Shown piece by piece: positions 22,181-30,481 of a DNA stretch of 41,449 bases. Numbering within the stretch: the first letter of the stretch is position 1; every line of letters begins with the position of its first letter. The position numbers and the translations under genes were made by a program. The notes under the pieces are model-generated. The model was not told the DNA's origin. It searched no databases and saw only the letters and a program-made list of their open reading frames with translations. Source of the DNA: Paracoccaceae bacterium (lineage in GTDB: Bacteria > Pseudomonadota > Alphaproteobacteria > Rhodobacterales > Rhodobacteraceae); NCBI GenBank assembly GCA_020832705.1, contig JAFIEE010000007.1:1-41449 (forward strand), written 5' to 3'.

Positions 22181-23134
22181 TCAGACCGGGTTGGGCAATT
22201 CGCGGCCTTCCTTGAAGGCGAGTGCATTGGCGACCGCCATCAGCCCCATGTCGGTGCGCACCTCCAGCGCGGCGGTGCCCAGATGCGGCAGCAGGACCAC
22301 GTTTTCCATGGCGCGCAATGCCTCGGGCACTTCCGGCTCGAACTCGTAGACATCCAGCCCCGCCCCGGCGATGCGGCCCTTCTGAAGCGCCGTGATCAAG
22401 GCGGATTCGTCGATCACGTCGCCGCGGGCGATGTTGACGATATGGGTGTGCGGGCGCATGGCGGCGAGCGCCTTCGCGCCGATCAGATGCCGGTTGTCGC
22501 CGCCGCCCGGCACCGCCACCACCACCATGTCGGCGGCTTTCATCACCGCGGCAATGCTGTCCAGTTGCCGCGCGGGCAGGCCCTCGACCGCCTTGGGCGA
22601 GCGGTTGTGGAACACCACCTCCATGCCCAGCCCGAAATGCGCGCGCCGGGCGATGGCCTGGCCGATCCGTCCCATGCCGATCACGCCCAGCACCTTGCCG
22701 CCCAGATGCAGGCCCAGCATCTGGGTCGGATGCCAGCCCGCCCAGCCCCCTGCGCGCACCAGCCGCTCGCCTTCGCCCGCACGGCGCGCGGTCATCAGCA
22801 TCAGCATCAGCCCGATATCCGCCGTCGCCTCGGTCACCGCGCCGGGGGTGTTGGTGACCGCCACGCCTGCGGCCCGGGCCGCCGCCACGTCGATGTGGTT
22901 GTAGCCGACGCCGAAATTGGCCAGCAGCCTGCAGCGCGGCTGCGGCACTTCGGCAAAGACCTCGGCCGAGAACAGATCGCCCAGTGTCGGCAGCACCACG
23001 TCATAAAGCGCGAGCGCGGCGCGCATCTCGCCGGTTTTCAGCGGCGTGGTCGCCTCGCGCGCGGTGACATTGAAGTGTTTGCGCGCCTCGGCGAGCACGG
23101 GCGCGGGCAGGGGGCGGGTGATGTAGAGTTCCAC
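22181..23134 (-). CDS. D-isomer-specific 2-hydroxyacid dehydrogenase (glyoxylate/hydroxypyruvate reductase-like)
   Basis: The 317-residue protein has the two-domain layout of NAD(P)-dependent D-2-hydroxyacid dehydrogenases. It shows NFGVGYNHIDVAAARAAGVAVTNTPGAVTEATADIGL at the domain crossover, the Rossmann motif VIGMGRIGQA (GxGxxG at 153-158), and the catalytic triad R237 (NIARGDVIDE), E266 (GLDVYEFEP) and H284 (LLPHLGTAA). HNRS after the second beta strand suggests NADP preference (inference). It reduces 2-oxo acids such as glyoxylate or hydroxypyruvate in the cytoplasm. It lies 12 bases after the tRNA-binding protein gene, so it is likely in the same transcript as proC. The precise substrate is unassigned. 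Confidence 0.9.
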   Translation of the reverse strand: MELYITRPLPAPVLAEARKHFNVTAREATTPLKTGEMRAALALYDVVLPTLGDLFSAEVFAEVPQPRCRLLANFGVGYNHIDVAAARAAGVAVTNTPGAVTEATADIGLMLMLMTARRAGEGERLVRAGGWAGWHPTQMLGLHLGGKVLGVIGMGRIGQAIARRAHFGLGMEVVFHNRSPKAVEGLPARQLDSIAAVMKAADMVVVAVPGGGDNRHLIGAKALAAMRPHTHIVNIARGDVIDESALITALQKGRIAGAGLDVYEFEPEVPEALRAMENVVLLPHLGTAALEVRTDMGLMAVANALAFKEGRELPNPV

Positions 23135-23146
23135 GGGCGGTTCCTT

Positions 23147-23500
23147 TCAGTGCATGCGCTGGCCTTCGGGCACGTCGCGGTCGGGGGCGATCAGCACAAC
23201 GCGGCCTTCGGCGTCCGAGACGCCCAGCACCAGCACCTCGGAGCGCATGGGCCCGATCTGGCGGGGCGGGAAGTTCACCACCGCCATCACCTGCCGCCCG
23301 ACCAGTGCCGCCGGGTCATAGTGTTCGGTGATCCGGGCCGAGGATTTCCTTTCGCCGATCTCCGGGCCGAAATCGATCCACAGGCGCAGGGCGGGCTTGC
23401 GCGCCTCGGGGAAGGGTTCGGCGCGGGTGATGCGGCCCACGCGGATGTCGACCTGCAGGAAGTCATCGAAACCGATGGTCGCCGCGGGCGTGCCGCTCAT
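23147..23500 (-). CDS. CsaA-like tRNA-binding domain protein
   Basis: A 117-residue, single-domain OB-fold protein of the tRNA-binding (EMAP/CsaA) family, recognised by FLQVDIRVGRITRAEPFPEARKPALRLWIDFG, then SSARITEHYDPAALVGRQVMAVVNFPPRQIGPMRSEVLVLG. CsaA has been linked to chaperone or export help in Bacillus and binds tRNA in vitro; the role in alphaproteobacteria is unclear. Its ATG overlaps the proC stop by four bases (ATGA), so it is translated with proC. Confidence 0.9.
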   Translation of the reverse strand: MSGTPAATIGFDDFLQVDIRVGRITRAEPFPEARKPALRLWIDFGPEIGERKSSARITEHYDPAALVGRQVMAVVNFPPRQIGPMRSEVLVLGVSDAEGRVVLIAPDRDVPEGQRMH

Positions 23501-24306
23501 TGCCCCAGCTCCCGCGAGCGGGCGGCGGCGGCGGCCACCGCGCGGGGCAGGAGTGCGGGAAACCCCGTGTCCCTGTCCATAAGCACCGCCAGCGCGGCGG
23601 CGGTGGTGCCGCCGGGGCTGGTGACATTGACGCGCAACTGTCCGGGGCTGTCATCCGATGCTTCGGCCAGCGCGCCCGCACCGGCGACGGTGGCGCGCGC
23701 CAGTTGCAGGGCCAGGTCGGAGGGCAGGCCCTCGGCCTCGGCGGCCGCCGCCAGCGTTTCGATCAGGTGAAACACATAGGCCGGGCCGGAGCCGGAAACG
23801 GCGGTCACCGCGTCCATCTGCGATTCGTCGTCAAGCCGGACCACCTGACCCACGGCCGAGAGCAGGGTTTCGGCCAGTGCCAGCCCCTCGGCCCCGGCAT
23901 GGGCGTTGCCCACAATGGCGGTGATGCCGCGTCCCACGGCGGCGGGGGTGTTGGGCATGGCGCGCACCAGCGGGGTCTGCGTGCCCAGCGCGGCCGCGAA
24001 GGCGCGCAGTGACGTTCCGGCGGCCACCGAGACAAAGAGCGTGGCGCCATTGCCGAAGCCCTGCAGCGCGGGCAGCGCTTCGCCCATCATCTGCGGCTTG
24101 ACGGCGACCACGACCACCGCCGGGGCCGGGGGAAGTTCGGCGTTCACGTGCACGCCCTGCGCCTGCACCCAGTCCGAAGGCTGCGGGTCGATCACATGCA
24201 CCGCGCCCGGGTCCACGCCGCGCGCCAGCCAGCCCGCCAGCATGGCCGAGCCCATCTTGCCGCACCCCAGCATCACCAGCCCGTCACGGTTGACCCTGTC
24301 CATCAT
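23497..24306 (-). CDS. proC: Pyrroline-5-carboxylate reductase
   Basis: At 269 residues this is the normal size for ProC, which makes proline from 1-pyrroline-5-carboxylate with NAD(P)H, the last proline biosynthesis step. The N-terminal Rossmann motif is GLVMLGCGKMGSAML. VVVVAVKPQMM, VRAMPNTPAAVGRGITAI, and the C-terminal signature DAVTAVSGSGPAYVFHLIETL with NVTSPGGTTAAAL complete the family pattern. A second ATG three bases on could also serve. It is followed by the csaA-like gene with a four-base overlap. The YbjN gene lies 270 bases upstream on the same strand, separated by strong hairpins. Confidence 0.95.
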   Translation of the reverse strand: MMDRVNRDGLVMLGCGKMGSAMLAGWLARGVDPGAVHVIDPQPSDWVQAQGVHVNAELPPAPAVVVVAVKPQMMGEALPALQGFGNGATLFVSVAAGTSLRAFAAALGTQTPLVRAMPNTPAAVGRGITAIVGNAHAGAEGLALAETLLSAVGQVVRLDDESQMDAVTAVSGSGPAYVFHLIETLAAAAEAEGLPSDLALQLARATVAGAGALAEASDDSPGQLRVNVTSPGGTTAAALAVLMDRDTGFPALLPRAVAAAAARSRELGQ

Positions 24307-24460
24307 CGGCTGCCCCTTGCTTCCGTTGCGCGCACCCTAGGACAGGGGCGGCCCCGGCGGAAAGCGGTTTTTCGTGGTGGATGACGGGCGGGGTGAATTC
24401 GTGTTCCAGCCCCGGAGACCCGGGGTAATTCGGTGCGGTCACGGATCGAAGCCTGCAGAA

Positions 24461-24531
24461 AGCGCCCGCTCAGCGCCCCGCCCGCCCGCCCATGGCGCTT
24501 CGCGGGCGCTGCCCGGCGCGGGGCGCCGGGC
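24461..24531 (-). terminator. Paired hairpins between the YbjN gene and proC
   Basis: Reading from the YbjN stop, the first hairpin is GCCCGGCGC-CCC-GCGCCGGGC (24531-24511), a nine-bp perfect stem. A second, wider stem pairs AGCGCCCGC with GCGGGCGCT (24510-24502 and 24469-24461). No T-run follows. It is the best candidate for ending the YbjN transcript. The remaining bases up to proC show no gene. CTTCGCGGGCGCT here also occurs in the 21-bp inverted repeat before opgG. Confidence 0.55.
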
Positions 24532-24577
24532 GGGCATTGGTGCGGGCGGCGCGCAAGGGGCCGCAGCGCAAGCCCGG

Positions 24578-25081
24578 TCAGGCGCGGCCGAAGGCTTCGG
24601 CGATGGCAACCTTGAGCGCGGTCTCCGCGCCGTGATCGGCCCAGGCGACAAGCTGGAACGCGGGATAGAACCGCTCGCAGGCGTTCACCGCATCCAGCAC
24701 CATCCGCGCGATCTGCGCGCTGCTGGCCATCTGCCCGCCGGTGAGCAGCAGCCCGTAGCGCCAGACCATCAGGCTTTGCTCTTCCCACAGGCTGAACGAC
24801 CCCGACCAGAGCATGTCATTGGCCCGGTTGATGGTGTCGAGCAGGTCACCGCGCCGCGCCGCGGGGGGGTCCATCTCGAACGAGCAGATCAGCCGCAGCG
24901 TTTCATCGCCCGCCGACCAGGCCAGCGTCAGCGAATAGGTGCGCCATTGCCCCTCGACCGCCATGGCGATCTGGTCCTCGCCGACGCGGTCGAACTCCCA
25001 CGCGCGGGTTTCGGCCAGCGATTCGACGATGTCGATGGGATGGATTTCGGCGGTGCTCAGATCGGTATCGATGTATGACAT
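24578..25081 (-). CDS. YbjN domain-containing protein
   Basis: The ATG at 25081 begins MSYIDTDLSTAEIHPIDIVESLAE and yields 167 residues; the 394-residue track ORF includes unsupported upstream sequence. The protein matches the YbjN (type III secretion chaperone-like fold) family common in alphaproteobacteria. Recognisable parts are AMAVEGQWRTYSLTLAWSAGDETLRLICSFEM, then LLDTINRANDMLWSGSFSLWEEQSLMVWRYGLLL and ACERFYPAFQLVAW. There are no membrane segments or catalytic motifs. E. coli YbjN is reported to affect motility and stress phenotypes; here the function is not known. It is divergent from modA. Confidence 0.88.
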   Translation of the reverse strand: MSYIDTDLSTAEIHPIDIVESLAETRAWEFDRVGEDQIAMAVEGQWRTYSLTLAWSAGDETLRLICSFEMDPPAARRGDLLDTINRANDMLWSGSFSLWEEQSLMVWRYGLLLTGGQMASSAQIARMVLDAVNACERFYPAFQLVAWADHGAETALKVAIAEAFGRA

Positions 25082-25460
25082 GCCCCTGCCCCTTGCGCCT
25101 GTGCGGTTGTTGTCACCGCCCACCAGACCCGGTGTGCCGCGCCAAGAACTTTGGCGCTCCGGGTTCCGAATTACCAGATATGGTGGTCCGAAAGACCGGG
25201 CCTGTAAAGCGGATTCTCGGCGCGGCGTGACCGTGGGGGCACCAGGGCGGGCCGCCTGTGGCGCGAATGCACGCCTTTGGCAAGCCTTCGGAGGGGCAGG
25301 GCCGGGCCATGGCGGCTGCAAAGCCGGCGCGTTCGGGCAGCCACGCGGGGATTCGCGCGGCGGCCTTGCAGGGCGTTGACGGTTGTGGTGCGGCGTGGTT
25401 TGCGCAGATATGGTCGGACACAGACCGACCGCCAGGATATCCGATGACGGGCACAACCGC
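25082..25460. other. Divergent intergenic region between YbjN gene and modA
   Basis: I see no credible gene in these 379 bases. Three structures stand out. GCGCCAA-GAACT-TTGGCGC (25139-25157) is a seven-bp dyad before the YbjN gene. The ten bases CAGATATGGT occur twice in the same orientation (25175-25184 and 25405-25414), and each copy runs into a small dyad: GGTCCGAAAGACC, and GGTCGG-ACACAGA-CCGACC at 25412-25430. The second lies about 30 bases before modA. They do not match the ModE consensus I know, and no molybdenum-cofactor riboswitch core was recognised. Confidence 0.5.
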
Positions 25461-26258
25461 ATGACCCTTGCCTTCCGCTGCCTGCTGGCCACCCTTGCGG
25501 CTGCGGTGCTGGGCATCCTGCACCCCGCCGCCGCCCCCGCGAGCGCGCGCGAGGGGGCGCCGGTGATCGCCGCTGCCTCGGACCTGCAGTTCGCCGTCGA
25601 GGAAGTGGCCGCCGCCTTCACCGCCGAGACGGGCCTGCGGGTGCGGCTGGCCATGGGGTCGACCGGCAATTTTGCCCGCCAGATCCGCGAAGGCGCCCCG
25701 TTCGAGATCTTCATGGCCGCCGACGAGCAGTTCATCGCCGACCTGCACGCCGAAGGGTTCACCCGTGACGCAGGCGACCTTTATGCCATCGGACGGCTGG
25801 TCATCATCGTTCCGCAGGGGGGGATGTTGAAGCCGGACCCGTCGCTGGACCATCTGGCCGAAATGCTGGCGGCCGGACAGATCACCCGCTTCGCCATCGC
25901 CAACCCCGAACACGCGCCCTATGGCATGCGCGCCCGCGAGGCGCTGGTTGCGCGCGGGCTCTGGGAGGATCTGCAAGCCGTTCTGGTCCTGGGCGAGAAT
26001 GTCAGCCAGGCCGCGCAGTTCGCGCTTTCGGGCAATGCCGAAGGCGGCATCATCGCCTGGTCGCTGGCGCTGGCCCCGCAGGTGGCGCGGCGGGGCGTGC
26101 ACGCGCTGATCCCCGAGGACTGGCACGCGCCCCTGCGCCAGCGCATGGCGCTGCTGAACGGCGCCGGGCCGGTGGCCGAAGCCTTCTACGCGTTCATGAT
26201 GGCGCCCGAAGCGCGCGAGATCATGGCGCGCCACGGCTTTACCCTGCCGGAGGAGTAG
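25461..26258 (+). CDS. modA: Molybdate ABC transporter substrate-binding protein
   Basis: The ATG at 25461 opens MTLAFRCLLATLAAAVLGILHPAAAPASA-REG, a standard Sec signal peptide; the track ORF starts earlier without support. The mature part has ModA hallmarks: VIAAASDLQFAVEEVAAAFTAETGLRVRLAMGSTGNFARQIREGAPFEIFMAADEQFI, then FAIANPEHAPYGMRAREALVARGLWEDL and GENVSQAAQFALSGNAEGGIIAWSLAL. It binds molybdate (or tungstate) in the periplasm and hands it to ModBC. The modB start lies three bases past its stop. The ASDLQFA and STGNFA segments place it nearer a ModA variant found in proteobacteria than E. coli ModA itself. Confidence 0.93.
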   Translation: MTLAFRCLLATLAAAVLGILHPAAAPASAREGAPVIAAASDLQFAVEEVAAAFTAETGLRVRLAMGSTGNFARQIREGAPFEIFMAADEQFIADLHAEGFTRDAGDLYAIGRLVIIVPQGGMLKPDPSLDHLAEMLAAGQITRFAIANPEHAPYGMRAREALVARGLWEDLQAVLVLGENVSQAAQFALSGNAEGGIIAWSLALAPQVARRGVHALIPEDWHAPLRQRMALLNGAGPVAEAFYAFMMAPEAREIMARHGFTLPEE

Positions 26259-26261
26259 CGC

Positions 26262-26930
26262 ATGGATTGGACCGCGCTGTGGCTGTCGCTGAAACTGGCG
26301 GGCTGGACGGTAGCGATCCTTCTGCCGGTGTCCGTGCTGGCGGGGCGCGCGCTGGCCTGGCGCGATTTTCGCGGCAAGCGCCTGGCCGAGGCGGTGGTGA
26401 TGCTGCCGCTGGTGCTGCCGCCGACGGTCTTCGGCTTCTATCTGCTGGTGGCCTTCGGGCGCGAGACCTTTGTCGGCCAGATGTGGCAGACGCTGTTCGG
26501 CGGGCAGTTGGTGTTCAGCTTTCAGGGGCTGGTGGTGGCCTCGGTGATCTTCAACCTGCCGTTCGCCATCCAGCCCGCGCAGCGCGGATTCGAGGCGGTG
26601 TCGCGCGAGTTGCGCGAAGCGGCGGCCTGCTGCGGCATGTCGCCCTGGCGGTCTTTGTGGAAGGTGGAACTGCCGCTGGCCTGGCCCGGGGTGATGACGG
26701 CGATGGTGCTGACCTTTGCGCATACGCTGGGCGAATTCGGCATCGTGCTGATGGTGGGGGGCGCGATCCCGGGCGAGACCAAGACCATCGCCATCGCCAT
26801 CTATGACCGGGTGCAGGCGTTTGACGACCGCTCGGCGGCGGTCATGTCGGCGGTGCTGGTGGGGATCTCGCTGTTTGCCATCGCCGTGACCTTCGCGCTG
26901 TCGGCGCGCGTGGGCCGGAAGCTGGGATGA
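26262..26930 (+). CDS. modB: Molybdate ABC transporter permease
   Basis: The 222-residue, roughly five-helix permease has normal ModB length. It starts MDWTALWLSLKLAGWTVAILLP and has AVVMLPLVLPPTVFGFYLL. The EAA loop is ELREAAACCGMSPWRSLWKVELPLAWPGVMTAMVLTFAHTLGEFGIVLMVGGAIPGETKTIAIAIYDRVQA, of which HTLGEFG and PGETKT are diagnostic for molybdate and tungstate permeases. It forms the membrane channel with ModC as the motor. Gaps are three bases from modA and ten to modC, so modABC is one operon. Confidence 0.95.
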   Translation: MDWTALWLSLKLAGWTVAILLPVSVLAGRALAWRDFRGKRLAEAVVMLPLVLPPTVFGFYLLVAFGRETFVGQMWQTLFGGQLVFSFQGLVVASVIFNLPFAIQPAQRGFEAVSRELREAAACCGMSPWRSLWKVELPLAWPGVMTAMVLTFAHTLGEFGIVLMVGGAIPGETKTIAIAIYDRVQAFDDRSAAVMSAVLVGISLFAIAVTFALSARVGRKLG

Positions 26931-26940
26931 GGGGGGCGGA

Positions 26941-28050
26941 ATGCTGGAAGTGACGGCCCGCGCCGCAGCGCCGATCCCGCTGGACGCGGCCTTCACGGTC
27001 GCGCCGGGGGAGCTGCTGGCGCTGGTGGGGCCTTCGGGGGCGGGCAAGACCACGCTTCTGCGTGCGGTGGCCGGGCTGTGGCGCCCGGATGCAGGGCGCG
27101 TGGCGGTGGATGGTGTGACCTGGCTGGATACGGGCGCGGGCGTCGATTTGGCACCGCACCGCCGCAGGGTGGGGGTGGTGTTCCAGTCCTACGCCCTGTT
27201 TCCGCACATGAGCGCGGTGCAGAATGTCATGGCAGCCATGGATGCGCCGGACGGGCGCGCGGCCGCGCGGCTGCTCGATCTGGTCAACCTGCACGGGCTG
27301 GCCGACCGCCGGCCGGCGCAGTTGTCCGGCGGGCAGCAGCAGCGCGTGGCGCTGGCCCGCGCGCTGGCGCGTCGCCCGCAGGCGCTGCTGCTGGACGAGC
27401 CGTTTTCCGCCGTCGACCGCGCCACGCGCGAGAAGCTGCACGCCGAGGTGGTGGCGCTGCGCGCGCATCTGAACATGCCGGTGGTGCTGGTCACCCATGA
27501 CGTGCACGAGGCGCAACTGCTGGCCGACCAGATGGTGGTTCTGGCGCAGGGGCGGGTGGTGCGCGCAGGCGCCACCGCCGAGGTCATGTCCGATCAGGAG
27601 GCGCTGCGCGCACTGGGCATCCGCGAGGTCGCCGCCATGCTGCCCGCGACCGTGGCCGAACATCTGCCCGACGACCTGACCCGGCTCACGGCGGCGGGCG
27701 GGACGCTGTATCTGCCCCGCGTCAATGCCGGTATCGGCGCGCAGGTGCGGGTCCGGATCCTGGCGCATGAGGTCATCCTGGCCCGCAGCCACCCTGCGGG
27801 CCTGTCGGCGCAGAACATCCTGGCCGGGCGTGTCAGCCGCACCGTTCCGGGTGCCGGTCCGGCGGTCATGGTTCATGTGGCGGTGGGCGGGCATGAGGTT
27901 CTGGCCCGAATCACCCGCCGCGCCGCCGCGCAACTGGACCTGCAGCCGGGGATGGAGGTGTATGTGATCGTGAAGTCCATGTCGGTCGCACGCCACCATA
28001 TCGCGCCGGCCTCGGCACCGATGCCTCCCGCCGATATTCCGCAATATTGA
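26941..28050 (+). CDS. modC: Molybdate ABC transporter ATP-binding protein
   Basis: The 369 residues comprise an N-terminal ATPase with Walker A LVGPSGAGKTT, Q-loop VFQSYALFPHMSA, signature AQLSGGQQQR, Walker B ALLLDEPFSAVD and switch VTHDVHEA. A C-terminal TOBE/Mop domain follows (SAQNILAGRVSRTVPG, VAVGGHEVLARITRRAAAQLDLQPGMEVYVIVKSMSV), the oxyanion-binding module of ModC that can mediate feedback inhibition. A GGGGGGCGG run precedes the ATG. The last 20 residues are a loose tail ending PPADIPQY. The stop TGA lies inside the TTGACA of a candidate promoter for the next operon. Confidence 0.94.
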   Translation: MLEVTARAAAPIPLDAAFTVAPGELLALVGPSGAGKTTLLRAVAGLWRPDAGRVAVDGVTWLDTGAGVDLAPHRRRVGVVFQSYALFPHMSAVQNVMAAMDAPDGRAAARLLDLVNLHGLADRRPAQLSGGQQQRVALARALARRPQALLLDEPFSAVDRATREKLHAEVVALRAHLNMPVVLVTHDVHEAQLLADQMVVLAQGRVVRAGATAEVMSDQEALRALGIREVAAMLPATVAEHLPDDLTRLTAAGGTLYLPRVNAGIGAQVRVRILAHEVILARSHPAGLSAQNILAGRVSRTVPGAGPAVMVHVAVGGHEVLARITRRAAAQLDLQPGMEVYVIVKSMSVARHHIAPASAPMPPADIPQY

Positions 28051-28075
28051 CACAGCGTCCGATTTAGTGGATATG
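28047..28075 (+). promoter_or_regulatory. Candidate kbl-tdh promoter overlapping the modC stop codon
   Basis: A perfect TTGACA (28047-28052) includes the modC stop TGA and is followed after 17 bases by GATATG (28070-28075), a modest -10. The kbl ATG is 29 bases further on, with GGAGG seven bases before it. The placement fits an independent promoter for threonine degradation genes. Confidence 0.5.
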
Positions 28076-28104
28076 CGGGTGCAGACGCAGCCGGAGGTTC
28101 TTGC

Positions 28105-29292
28105 ATGTCGGACGCATTCCTCGATCATCTTCGCACCACGCTTGACGGGATCGCGGCCGAGGGCCTGATGAAGCGCGAGCGGCAGATCACCTCGGCCCAG
28201 GGCGGGCGGGTGCAGGTGGACGGGCGCGCGGTCATCAACCTGTGCGCCAACAATTACCTTGGCCTCGCCGATCACCCGGCGCTGATTGCGGCGGCAACGC
28301 AGGCGATGGCGGATCACGGCTTCGGCATGGCCTCGGTCCGGTTCATCTGCGGCACGCAGGACCTGCACCGCGCGCTGGAGGCGCGGCTGGCGCGGTATCT
28401 CGGCACCGATGACAGTATCCTGTTCGCCGCCTGTTTCGATGCCAACGGCGCGCTGTTCGAACCGCTGCTGGGCCCCGAGGATGCGGTGATCTCGGACGCG
28501 CTGAACCATGCCAGCATCATCGACGGGATCCGCCTGTCCAAGGCGCGCCGCTTTCGCTACGCCAATTCCGACATGGCGGATCTGGAAGCACAGTTGAAAG
28601 CGGCGCGGGCGGGCGGCGCGCGCCATGTGATGATCGCCACGGACGGGGTGTTCAGCATGGATGGATATCTGGCGAAACTGCCGGACATCCGCGCGCTGGC
28701 CGACCGTCATGATGCGCTGCTGATGGTGGATGACTGCCATGCCACCGGCTTCATCGGCCCGCAGGGGCGCGGCACCCCCGCACATTTCGGGGTGCGCGCC
28801 GATATCCTGACCGGCACGCTGGGCAAGGCGCTGGGCGGCGCGCTTGGCGGCTATGTCGCCGGGCCGCAACCGGTGGTGGACCTCTTGCGCCAGCGCGGGC
28901 GGCCCTATCTGTTCTCCAACGCGCTGCCGCCTGCGATTGTCGCGGCGGGGCTGGCCGCGCTCGATCTGGTCGAAGCGGCTGATGATCTGCGCGCGCAGCT
29001 TTTCGACAATGCCGCCTATTGGCGCGCGGGGCTGGAACGCGCAGGCTTTGACCTGCTGCCCGGCGCGCATCCGATCATTCCGGTCATGCTGCATGACGCG
29101 CACCGCGCGCAGGCAATGGCGGCGCGGCTGTTCGATCTTGGTGTTTATGTCTCGCCCTTCTTCTTTCCGGTCGTGCCCAGGGGGCAGGCGCGCATCCGCA
29201 CGCAGATGAACGCCGCATTGACGCGCACCGATCTGGACGAAGCCTTGGCCGCCTTTGCGCAGGCGGGCCGCGACACGGGGGTATTATCTTGA
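28105..29292 (+). CDS. kbl: Glycine C-acetyltransferase (2-amino-3-ketobutyrate CoA ligase)
   Basis: At 395 residues this matches Kbl length. It is a PLP enzyme of the alpha-oxoamine synthase family that splits 2-amino-3-oxobutyrate with CoA into glycine and acetyl-CoA in the cytoplasm. Seen are [78 protein letters not shown] (the D-x-C/A-H pair binding PLP) and the Schiff-base lysine K241 in [16 protein letters not shown]. Its stop overlaps the tdh start (TTGA), so the two enzymes, consecutive in the threonine-to-glycine route, are coupled. Confidence 0.96.
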   Translation: MSDAFLDHLRTTLDGIAAEGLMKRERQITSAQGGRVQVDGRAVINLCANNYLGLADHPALIAAATQAMADHGFGMASVRFICGTQDLHRALEARLARYLGTDDSILFAACFDANGALFEPLLGPEDAVISDALNHASIIDGIRLSKARRFRYANSDMADLEAQLKAARAGGARHVMIATDGVFSMDGYLAKLPDIRALADRHDALLMVDDCHATGFIGPQGRGTPAHFGVRADILTGTLGKALGGALGGYVAGPQPVVDLLRQRGRPYLFSNALPPAIVAAGLAALDLVEAADDLRAQLFDNAAYWRAGLERAGFDLLPGAHPIIPVMLHDAHRAQAMAARLFDLGVYVSPFFFPVVPRGQARIRTQMNAALTRTDLDEALAAFAQAGRDTGVLS

Positions 29293-30314
29293 AGGCGCTG
29301 GAAAAATCCCGCCCCGAGCCGGGGCTTTGGCAGATCGAGGCAGCGGTGCCCGAAATCGGCCCCGATGACGTGCTGATCCGGGTGCGCAAGACCGGCATAT
29401 GCGGCACCGATATCCATATCTGGAACTGGGACGACTGGGCGGCGCGCACCGTGCCGGTGCCGCTGATCACCGGCCACGAGTTCGCGGGCGAGATTGTGGA
29501 ACTGGGCCGCAACGTGACCGGGCTGGAGATCGGCCAGCGTTGCTCGGGCGAGGGACACCTGATCGGCCGCGAGAGCCGCCAGAGCCGCGCCGGCAAGTTC
29601 CACCTCGACCCGGAAACGCGCGGCATCGGGGTCAATGAGCCCGGCGCATTCGCCGAATACCTGCGTTTGCCTGCGTTCAACGTGGTGGCCTTGCCGGATG
29701 CCATCGACGACGAGATCGGCGCCATCCTCGACCCGCTGGGCAATGCGGTGCATACCGCGCTCAGCTTCGATCTGGTGGGCGAGGATGTGCTGATCACCGG
29801 CGCCGGGCCCATCGGCATCATGGCCGCCGCCGTCGCCCGCCATGTCGGCGCGCGCCATGTGGTGATCACCGATGTGAACCCCGCGCGGCTGGAGCTGGCC
29901 ACGCAGGTCGCCGATGTGGTGCCGGTGAACGTGGCGCAACAGGATCTGGCCGAGGTGAAAGCCCGCCTGAAGATGCGCGAGGGCTTCGACGTGGGGCTGG
30001 AGATGTCCGGCAACCAGGCCGCACTGGATCAGATGGTGGAAAACCTGGTCATGGGCGGGCGTATCGCGCTGCTGGGGATCCCGCCGGGCAAGTCGCCGGT
30101 GGACTGGTCGCGGATCGTGTTCAAGGCGATTACCATCAAGGGCGTCTATGGCCGCGAGATCTTCGAGACCTGGTACAAGATGATCGCCATGCTGGAAAAC
30201 GGGCTGGACGTGCGACCGGTCATCACGCACCGCTTCGCGGCCGGGGACTTCGCGCGCGGGTTCGAGGTGATGCGCAGCGGCACGTCCGGGAAGGTGGTGC
30301 TGGACTGGCGCTGA
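29289..30314 (+). CDS. tdh: L-threonine 3-dehydrogenase lacking the structural zinc cysteines, TTG start
   Basis: The start is TTG at 29289, overlapping the kbl stop; GGGGG lies seven bases before it. The 341-residue protein follows E. coli Tdh closely: catalytic zinc residues C38 ([13 protein letters not shown]) and H63-E64 (ITGHEF), NAD fold [30 protein letters not shown], and [14 protein letters not shown]. Where E. coli has four structural-zinc cysteines (93, 96, 99, 107), this protein has G93, S96, S99 and D107 in [24 protein letters not shown], with no gap. It oxidises threonine to 2-amino-3-oxobutyrate for Kbl. The loss should leave catalysis intact but alter lobe stability. Confidence 0.95.
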   Translation: MKALEKSRPEPGLWQIEAAVPEIGPDDVLIRVRKTGICGTDIHIWNWDDWAARTVPVPLITGHEFAGEIVELGRNVTGLEIGQRCSGEGHLIGRESRQSRAGKFHLDPETRGIGVNEPGAFAEYLRLPAFNVVALPDAIDDEIGAILDPLGNAVHTALSFDLVGEDVLITGAGPIGIMAAAVARHVGARHVVITDVNPARLELATQVADVVPVNVAQQDLAEVKARLKMREGFDVGLEMSGNQAALDQMVENLVMGGRIALLGIPPGKSPVDWSRIVFKAITIKGVYGREIFETWYKMIAMLENGLDVRPVITHRFAAGDFARGFEVMRSGTSGKVVLDWR

Positions 30315-30322
30315 GGCCCGCG

Positions 30323-30338
30323 CCGGGGAAACCCCCGG
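30323..30338 (+). terminator. Hairpin after tdh
   Basis: CCGGGG-AAAC-CCCCGG forms a six-bp GC stem nine bases past the tdh stop. A second weaker dyad GCAAC/GTTGC follows at about 30343-30360. No U-run is present. The remaining 120 bases of the convergent gap to the UPF0178 gene show no gene. Confidence 0.5.
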
Positions 30339-30481
30339 GCGGCAACGGGGCGGCGGTTGCGTCCCGGTCCTGCTGTCACTTCCTGTGCAACCTGTCCGGA
30401 AGGTCCTTGGTCACGGTGCACCCTGGCGCCGGGCGCGCCGGAATTCATGGTTGCTCCGGCGCATGGGCTGCGGTTGGCCGG

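Noticed and set aside
21947-23770. 607-residue plus-strand ORF beginning with AHGLP/GHGVP pentapeptides
   Set aside because: The pentapeptides are just the 15-bp tandem repeat read in frame; the rest is antisense to the 2-hydroxyacid dehydrogenase, csaA-like and proC genes.
25082-25460. Small ORF 25258..25464 (68 residues) and a molybdenum-cofactor riboswitch before modA
   Set aside because: The ORF has no Shine-Dalgarno, no domain and overlaps the modA start; I could not match the riboswitch core.
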